From Leishmania mexicana MHOM/GT/2001/U1103 (lineage: Eukaryota; Euglenozoa; Kinetoplastea; Trypanosomatida; Trypanosomatidae), in NCBI RefSeq assembly GCF_000234665.1, contig NC_018316.1, positions 186,001 through 250,000 of the forward strand: a stretch of 64,000 bases of DNA, written 5' to 3'. Shown piece after piece: positions 57,917-64,000 of this stretch. Under the pieces are notes generated by a model. It was not told where the DNA came from. It was given only the letters and a program-made list of their open reading frames with translations, and made no database searches. Numbering within the stretch: position 1 is the stretch's first letter; the number at the start of each line of letters is the position of its first letter. A program made the position numbers and the translations under genes.

Positions 57917-60900
57917 TCACACATCGCACCCGGATGTATGCCCTGCTGGACGTCCCAGCTTGGGAGGGTGCTGTGCAAGTGGTCTCCTTGGCACGCGACT
58001 CACGCTGCTTACCTTCGCAACGTTAGACGAGCCCTGTGCCTGCGGCTGCTGCTCCGGACGACCCTGCAGCGGCGACGCCAGCGAGGAGGCGAACACACGA
58101 GCACCCTCGATCGGAGCCGGAAGCATGTGAAACAGCGGTAGCGTCTCTGGGTAAATGGACAGAGAGCCAAGGCCGTCTGCGCCCTTTAACCGTGTGTTCT
58201 GGCTGGTGTTCACGAGGCCTTCTGAGGAGTGCTCCACGTCGCCACCATCGCCGCCGCCCTCGAACTCTCCGGCGGGCCCAGCCGGCACGGCTGGAGACCT
58301 CATAATGACACTGGGCCGCATCCCTGCAGCCGGCGTGACGAGTATGCCTGATGCGGCCGTCACAGCCGCGCTGGGCGATGCGGCCGCGACGTCACCGACA
58401 CGCAGATATCCGGTATTGGCGCACCCACCCATGATGTAGGCGGAGTTCTTGTGAGCTGCGTAGCCAGAAGAGGCAGCAGCGGCGCCTGCACAGCAGCCGA
58501 CCTGGCTGTGGCGTCGTTGTGATGGGTGCTCGTTCGCGTGCCCCTGCATCACCATTTCGGTGCCATCGGGTGCCAGCATCGTCAGCTGCGTCACTGAAGG
58601 AGTCGACGCTGAGACAGGAGGCCTACATGTGCACGTATGCGGCCGGGAAGCGTCAGAGTGCAGCGACAGTACCGCAGCATCGATACTACGAGCGATAGTA
58701 CTCCAGTGACCGCCCCACTTTTCCCACGCCGCACCGACAGCGTGGAATCGACCCGGCGAAGCCGAGGAATCGCCAACGCGGGCATCACCGTAATTCAGCG
58801 ACCAGGCGTCGGCCGGATTGTTTTTCCCGCTTTCTGCCGTTGTGGTCGGCGCAGCGGCAGCAGCGGTGTCGGCGTTAGCGGCTACGCCAGTATCCCCAGA
58901 CCCTAAGACGGTTGACGTGGTGGTGGCACGTTTGGTGTCAACCTCCATGAGCACTTGCATGTACGCGTGAGGTGCGTCATGAGCGTCAAAGTCCACGGTG
59001 GTCGCCTCTGCCACGACCCGCACGATCCCACGGCCGCCGCCAACGCCGTCAGGCTCACTGCTGCAGGGCACCAGTGGTGGTGGAGTCGGTATGGTTATTT
59101 TGAGAGGCGCCGGCGGAGGAAGATGGCGTGCGGTGAAGTTAGCGTTACCAAGCACGGCCACGTCTGCGCCGGCACTCTCGCGCGGCGGCAAGTGAGAGTA
59201 GTGAGACGGTAGGGTCGCGCAGCCCTCTTGCTCCCCCGCTCCTCCCTCACTCCTACAATCGTCAAGTGCGGAGGCGGCTACAGCAGCACACTGGGGCGCG
59301 AATGTCCGCTCTGCCGCCGCGACAAACTTCGCGGTCCAGCCAATCGGCATTCCGCCTCGTGCCTCCACACTCCACCTTCCACTGTGGATGTCCCTCGCCA
59401 CAGTGGTCGAGGTGGTTCCCACTGCCGTCGTGGTGCCGGATGTGGAGGTGCGACGGCGCTGGTCAGGTCGGTGCAGTTTCGGTGGCGACTGCGGTGCGAG
59501 CAGGGCCTCCGCAACGACGTGGCACCAGGCAGGCAACAGAGATGTCGTCCGTTGGCGATCTCTGCCGCCACAATCGCTCTCAGTGCTTTTAGGGGCGGGG
59601 AGGGATGCGCTGGTGGTGCCTTTCGAGGGCAGTCCCGTTGGGTTGAAGAAGGTGAGAGAGGGTATGACGCGGGCTGGTGTGGGAAGGGGTTTGCGTCCAG
59701 TAGCCACCGCGTCCGTCACGTGCCTCGTCGATCCCGTCCTCGCTACCGCTGGGACTGGGCCACGCCTAGCCCCCTCGTCGCAGCCACCCAGGTGCGTCTG
59801 CTCCGTAGATTCTGGCATCACCGCGCCCATAGTGGCCCCTGCCCGCGAGGCGACATCCGCCACTAGTGGAGCCACAAAAGACGATACAGGTGCCGATGCG
59901 CCGCTGTCGCCCCCCGCGGGGATGGGAAGAGCGCAGAACCCGAGTGGGAGCCAGTGCTTCTGACAGACTCTTCCACCGGGCGGTGGAACAGGGGAGTCGC
60001 TCTTCCCCCGCAAGGCAATCATCGGCGACGCCGCCACCGCGGCTCGCGCCGGGGAGTCATCGTCCTCAAGCTCTACCGCCCGACGACGTCCACCAGCATC
60101 CGCGACTGCCTTCACCGTTGCTGTAGCGGCACCGAGGCGAGTGAGGTCAGCCCTATCGCGTGAGGGCGCATACGGTGGATCCCCACTGTCTGGCGGCGGA
60201 GGAGGCATAGGAGTCGGCGGAACACGAGGAGGAGAACCGGACGTGAGGCCGACCCAGGGGTCCCTGACAGCAACCCCCTCGTTGAGAACACCACCAGTGC
60301 CTATGGGGTCCTGACGATGTGGGTTGGTAGACGACGTCGCACCTGCCACGCCAGCAGCAGCAGAGTGTGGTACTGTGACAAGCAGCTGACGAGATGCGTC
60401 AGTGTCTGCGGACGGCGAAAGCACTGGTTGCTCTGCCGACGCTGTGGGTGGTGGCCGCGTACAGTCCTGCCGTGTCGGCGGTGCAGGGGACTTGGTGGAT
60501 TGGTGGCCCTCTCGCGCGCCCGCGACGGTGGGGTTGCCCTCCGCGGTAGTAGTGAGGAACGCAGGAGATGATGCTGTCGTCCCCGGTGGTTGCGCTGGCG
60601 TGGATTCCGTGTAGCCGGGGTACTCCTCCAGCATTATAATAGACAATGTCCCGTCAGGTCGCACACCAGTGTACACGCTGCAGGCTCGTGAGGAGAAGCC
60701 CCCGCGCGAAACCGGCAGCGCCCTGCGTACCACTGCTTCGAGAGGGAAGAAAAAGGAGCTGGCGATCCCGCTTCTGGTACGGTGCGCAGCCGCTGCTGCT
60801 CCCGTGCCTGGGAAGCCCAAGAAAGACGGCGCTGCCGCAGGGATGGCGTGCTGAGACTGGAAGTGCCACAACGGGGAGGTCCCTGGCGCGACAGCGGCGA

Positions 60901-62263
60901 ACGAGAGCAGTGGTGGTGTCAGCATGGTCGTGGTGAAGCCTTCGTGCCCACGCCCGCCGGCATCACCAGCCCCACCACCACCACCTCCACAGCCGTTATC
61001 CTGGCCCCTGCTCTCCTCTGCGTGGCTTTTGCGGCGCACGCCGAGCGGTGTGTCGGCCGCCACAGTGTCGCAAAACGCCAGCGGTGAGGCGTTCACCGCC
61101 GGCGCAGCGGCTTTCCGCTGGTGCCGGTGGTGCTCCTGCAGGCCTCTGTGTGGGGCATCTAGGTCACCGTAGGTGGCTCCCTCGGTGCGCTGCGGCGAGG
61201 GAGCCGCAGGGTCGGCATCAACGGCGGCCGGCATCGCTGCCCCACCAGCACCACCTGGGCTCTGCGTCTCCCCAGGGGTGGTGAGGCCGGATTCCATCGC
61301 CGCTAACGGTCCTGACAGGTCACCAGGGCGAAGTCGATGCGTGACACGGTACTGCCGACCCGAGGCATCTCGCTTGTAGTAACCACCTCCTTTCCCTTGG
61401 CAGAGGTCGCTGTCATCCCAGCCATCGTACGGCACCCACTCAAATAAAGGAGAGGAGGCAAAGCTGGATGCGTCCGCCATGGTGGAGACCCCGCCAGCGG
61501 TCGTACGGACTTGAGGCGACGATGACTGCTGCTCGTGTGGCACTTGCCGCTGCACGCGCAGGTACGAGCGCGATTTGCTGTCTCTTGTGCGCTCTGCTTG
61601 AATGGGCTGGGGCTTGATCCGGTTCTGAGCTGTGACGAGCCCCCACGGAGGGCCGGCCTCGCCGTCGCCGGCAATGGGAGCCGTGTCGACCGAGACTTTC
61701 CTGCCGTCAAAGGCTGCGAAGTCAAGCTGTGCCCATGGTGGTAGCACGCTCAAGAGAGGCGGCGCAGCAGTAGCGCTGCCCTCGTCTGCCGGAGAGACGC
61801 TGATCTGTGTGAGCTGCTGCGGCTGCTGCCGAGCCCGCGTGCTGGGACAAACGTGACCTGTTGCATGAGGGCCGTCGCTGGACGATTTGGTTGCGGCTGC
61901 AGTTGGTACCGTCACCAGCAGGTCACCCGAGGATCGCTGTAGCTTCTGTGGTGGTCTCGGCGGGCCTGTCGTCGATGGGTCGGCTTGAATGGGTGATGGC
62001 AACGCGTGGGCGTGCCGCTGATGGGCTTGCGCCAACTCACTACGGCTGTGATTTGTCTCGTGGCCACTGTGCGCTGAGGCCGGGACACCAAAGTCTCCCG
62101 CGCCACCACGGGCCCATAAAGGACATCCCCTGACGGCGAGTGCAGGAGCAGCAGCACCAGCACCACCATAGATGTCCTGAGGAAGGCGCTGTGGCGAGTG
62201 CACCACGTGAGTGGGTGGCTTGTGCACTCGCTGTGGGAGACTTGAAGACGGATTTAATGACAT
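57917..62263 (-). CDS. Very large Ala/Pro/Thr-rich hypothetical protein (1448 aa)
   Basis: Open frame of 1448 codons plus stop from the first ATG at 62263. The frame upstream is open only through the pyrimidine tract (a Leu/Phe/Ser run that imitates a signal peptide) and is not translated if splicing occurs at 62298. Not recognised. Disordered sequence dominates, but several short islands look folded: PLFEWVPYDGWDDSDLCQGK plus the following Tyr/Arg-rich part (about residues 272-317), SSRACSVYTGVRPDGTLSII plus MLEEYPGY (about 520-549), CQKHWLPLGFCALPIP (about 762-777), GRWSVEARGGMPIGWTAKFV (about 957-976), an Asp/His segment DAHDAPHAYMQVLMEVD (about 1089-1105), and a Trp-rich AAWEKWGGHWSTIARS (about 1175-1190). 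LLVTVP occurs twice (about 114 and 626). A Gly-rich tract lies near 465. It may be a scaffold with many short binding segments; no enzyme motif seen. It is the first gene of the cluster in this window. Confidence 0.82.
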   Translation of the reverse strand: MSLNPSSSLPQRVHKPPTHVVHSPQRLPQDIYGGAGAAAPALAVRGCPLWARGGAGDFGVPASAHSGHETNHSRSELAQAHQRHAHALPSPIQADPSTTGPPRPPQKLQRSSGDLLVTVPTAAATKSSSDGPHATGHVCPSTRARQQPQQLTQISVSPADEGSATAAPPLLSVLPPWAQLDFAAFDGRKVSVDTAPIAGDGEAGPPWGLVTAQNRIKPQPIQAERTRDSKSRSYLRVQRQVPHEQQSSSPQVRTTAGGVSTMADASSFASSPLFEWVPYDGWDDSDLCQGKGGGYYKRDASGRQYRVTHRLRPGDLSGPLAAMESGLTTPGETQSPGGAGGAAMPAAVDADPAAPSPQRTEGATYGDLDAPHRGLQEHHRHQRKAAAPAVNASPLAFCDTVAADTPLGVRRKSHAEESRGQDNGCGGGGGGAGDAGGRGHEGFTTTMLTPPLLSFAAVAPGTSPLWHFQSQHAIPAAAPSFLGFPGTGAAAAAHRTRSGIASSFFFPLEAVVRRALPVSRGGFSSRACSVYTGVRPDGTLSIIMLEEYPGYTESTPAQPPGTTASSPAFLTTTAEGNPTVAGAREGHQSTKSPAPPTRQDCTRPPPTASAEQPVLSPSADTDASRQLLVTVPHSAAAGVAGATSSTNPHRQDPIGTGGVLNEGVAVRDPWVGLTSGSPPRVPPTPMPPPPPDSGDPPYAPSRDRADLTRLGAATATVKAVADAGGRRRAVELEDDDSPARAAVAASPMIALRGKSDSPVPPPGGRVCQKHWLPLGFCALPIPAGGDSGASAPVSSFVAPLVADVASRAGATMGAVMPESTEQTHLGGCDEGARRGPVPAVARTGSTRHVTDAVATGRKPLPTPARVIPSLTFFNPTGLPSKGTTSASLPAPKSTESDCGGRDRQRTTSLLPAWCHVVAEALLAPQSPPKLHRPDQRRRTSTSGTTTAVGTTSTTVARDIHSGRWSVEARGGMPIGWTAKFVAAAERTFAPQCAAVAASALDDCRSEGGAGEQEGCATLPSHYSHLPPRESAGADVAVLGNANFTARHLPPPAPLKITIPTPPPLVPCSSEPDGVGGGRGIVRVVAEATTVDFDAHDAPHAYMQVLMEVDTKRATTTSTVLGSGDTGVAANADTAAAAAPTTTAESGKNNPADAWSLNYGDARVGDSSASPGRFHAVGAAWEKWGGHWSTIARSIDAAVLSLHSDASRPHTCTCRPPVSASTPSVTQLTMLAPDGTEMVMQGHANEHPSQRRHSQVGCCAGAAAASSGYAAHKNSAYIMGGCANTGYLRVGDVAAASPSAAVTAASGILVTPAAGMRPSVIMRSPAVPAGPAGEFEGGGDGGDVEHSSEGLVNTSQNTRLKGADGLGSLSIYPETLPLFHMLPAPIEGARVFASSLASPLQGRPEQQPQAQGSSNVAKVSSVSRVPRRPLAQHPPKLGRPAGHTSGCDV

Positions 62264-62297
62264 CCGAGCAGACAAAAGGAGGAGCAGGAAGAGGAAA

Positions 62298-62330
62298 CTA
62301 AAAAGCAAACAAAAAAAAAGGAGCAAAGCT
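62298..62330 (-). promoter_or_regulatory. Strong trans-splice acceptor of the 1448-codon gene
   Basis: The minus strand reads GCTCCTTTTTTTTTGTTTGC followed by TTTTTAG, with AG at 62299-62298, 35 bases before the ATG at 62263. The short 5' UTR is itself pyrimidine-rich. This is the clearest acceptor in the window and decides against a longer N-terminus. Confidence 0.7.
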
Positions 62331-62396
62331 GGCAACGAAAAGGAGGAAGGTGGGCTGCTACACGACAGACGGAAGAGAAGGCAAGAAAGAAGCGGG

Positions 62397-62428
62397 GGCA
62401 GGGCAGGGCAGGGCAGAGCAGGGCAGGA
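62397..62428. repeat. (GGGCA)n pentamer repeat
   Basis: About six GGGCA units, one altered to GAGCA, on the plus strand. On the minus strand this is a TGCCC-rich stretch about 100 bases upstream of the splice acceptor. Confidence 0.9.
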
Positions 62429-63488
62429 GGGGTTGGGGCGACGAGCACAACAGAGAGTAGCAAAGAGGGAGGAGGTGACCGGCAAACACGCAAGGAAAGG
62501 AGAAGTTTTCGAATACACGACAAAAAAACACTTTTAAACGAGGAATGGTTTTCAGTGACGCGGAGGCAACGCCGCTAAGACGAGCACTCCAGCACACGCG
62601 GAAGCAAAGAGAGAGGGTGAGGGGGCACACACACACACGCACACACAGAAGACGGTAGAAAAGGGGCAGGAGAGAGGTGCGCTTATCAACGTAGTCGTAG
62701 GACGTACACACGCTGAAGTACGGGAGAGAAAACAAGATGACCCGTGTAGCGGAGATACATGGGAGGAATAAACACACCCGAATACAACAAAGAACGCACT
62801 AACACAGACCCAGAGAGAAAAAAAAGAGAGAGAGAGACGGCGCGATGAGGGGGAAAGGGGGGGAGCGGTGATGAGGAAGGCGACGTGGCGACACAGAGAA
62901 ATGTAGAACAACACCGCTGGATTCAGGAGAGCCGAAACGCCACGGAGACGAAGTCGTGCACGCGAAGAGAACGTACCAAATATAAAAAAAAAAACGTTTA
63001 CCCGTACGAGACGCACACCGAAACCAGAAGCAAAGCCCAGACAGGGAGAACAAGGGAAGCGCAAAAGGAAGCGAAGAGGCCGAGGGGTAAAGAGGTGGGG
63101 ACAAGACACAGCAAAAAAAAAAAAAATAGAGAGAGAGGGGGGAGGGAAGGCGAAAACACAGCAGAATAGAAGATGCGGCAAACGGCAGCACACACGAAGA
63201 CGCTCAGACACAGGTACGAGCGAGGCGCACAAACACGGCGAAAAGCAGAAAGGGATAGGAAGGGTCCCCCCACCACCACCAAGCAACAACAAAAAAGAAA
63301 AACGAAGCTGATGAACGTACACACACGCACACATGCACGCTAAAATGGGGGAGGGGGAGGGGGGAGCAGGCGCAAACGGATGAAGAGAACGATTTATGGA
63401 TTCGATATACGCACAAAACAATGAAAAAAAGAGAGAAAAGCATATACACACCAACGTTCAAATCAAACAAGGGAGCGGCACGCCAGAA

Positions 63489-63508
63489 ATATATATATAT
63501 ATATATAT
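63489..63508. repeat. (AT)10 microsatellite
   Basis: Twenty bases of uninterrupted AT. A related TATG/TA block lies at about 63565-63597. Confidence 0.9.
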
Positions 63509-64000
63509 CGAGGAGAGTGGGTGGGAAAGCAGAAACAAAGAACCACTGAAACACGCACCACAATACATATACGGATATATGTATATATATATATATGCGT
63601 ATACTCAGAGAGAGTCAAAACCATGCAAGAGAAAAAGGGGGAGGAACAGCCCGCTGTCGCCACTTATCCCGCAAAGATAAACGGAAAAAAAAAGTATATA
63701 GATGTGTATATGGATGGATAGACAGATAAACGGCGAAAGAGAGAAAACGAGAAGCACTCGTGGAATACGCCAGAAAACAAACAACAAAAAAAAAGCACGA
63801 GAAAAATGGAAAAAGAGAGGGAGATGGCCGGCTGAGACAGTAAAGAGAGAGAGAGGCCTTGGTGGAGAGGCGCGTGGAGAACGGAGCGGAGGGGAGGGGA
63901 GGGGGGCCTGCAGAAAGAGGAGAAAAAGACAAAACCAAACGTGTATGAATAGGAAGGCAAGAGCAGCGGGTGCGGTGATAAACGGAAGAAGGGGAAGGAC

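Larger units (their letters stand above)
62300..64000. other. Upstream spacer to the right edge
   Basis: No gene seen. The plus strand is purine-rich with poly-A runs, (GGGCA)n near 62397, and (TA)n near 63489 and 63577. Minus-strand frames (62552-63454 and others) are Phe/Ser/Leu/Cys repeats from pyrimidine tracts. The next gene upstream of the cluster is outside the window. Confidence 0.7.

Noticed and set aside
62264..62518. Leu/Phe-rich N-terminal extension of the 1448-codon gene resembling a signal peptide
   Set aside because: It starts at a non-ATG codon and reads through the pyrimidine tract. The acceptor AG at 62299-62298 removes it from the mRNA.
1..64000. tRNA, 5S rRNA or snoRNA genes
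   Set aside because: I looked for GTTCGA-type B boxes with a matching acceptor stem and for C/D-box pairs. Only isolated partial matches were found, none with a foldable context.

Overview
The window looks like nuclear DNA of a trypanosomatid protist, most probably a Leishmania-like (Leishmaniinae) species. The evidence is intronless GC-rich reading frames that all lie on the minus strand (one directional gene cluster read from high to low coordinates), a pyrimidine tract followed by AG shortly upstream of five of the six first ATGs (the layout expected of spliced-leader trans-splicing), protein composition dominated by Ala/Ser/Pro/Thr, and intergenic DNA full of (CA)n, (TA)n and purine-rich simple repeats. 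No bacterial-type operons, tRNA, rRNA, CRISPR array or intact transposase gene could be supported. Three runs of exactly 100 N mark scaffold gaps.

Layout, in transcription order: a 1448-codon gene (57917-62263), a 318-codon gene (50363-51319), a 607-codon gene (30013-31836), a 741-codon gene (21108-23333), a 784-codon gene (8370-10724), and a long coiled-coil gene whose 3' end lies beyond the left edge (1-3282). I recognise none of them as a named family. Together they cover about 15 kb, roughly a quarter of the window, which is very sparse for a trypanosomatid. The spacers are 5 to 18 kb long. Most of the spacer DNA is purine-rich on the plus strand (pyrimidine-rich on the transcribed-sense minus strand) and is interrupted by islands of more complex sequence. 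The most distinctive island is a GC-rich block at about 34.2-36.0 kb that ends in an A-rich tail, a possible degenerate retroposon. A smaller island lies at about 38.6-39.3 kb.

The main hypothesis is that the four middle genes (784, 741, 607 and 318 codons) are highly diverged members of one uncharacterised family. Most of each protein is disordered, but short motifs recur: a CxxC pair with Ser/Ala following, an RA(V/M)(E/Q)...(W/F) segment, an (M/F)H(T/P)LP segment in three of them, and a C-terminal acidic-then-Ala/Met-rich helix. Motif order is not fully conserved, so this is inference from reading by eye. Functions remain unknown. The first and last genes (coiled-coil and 1448-codon) do not clearly belong to the group.
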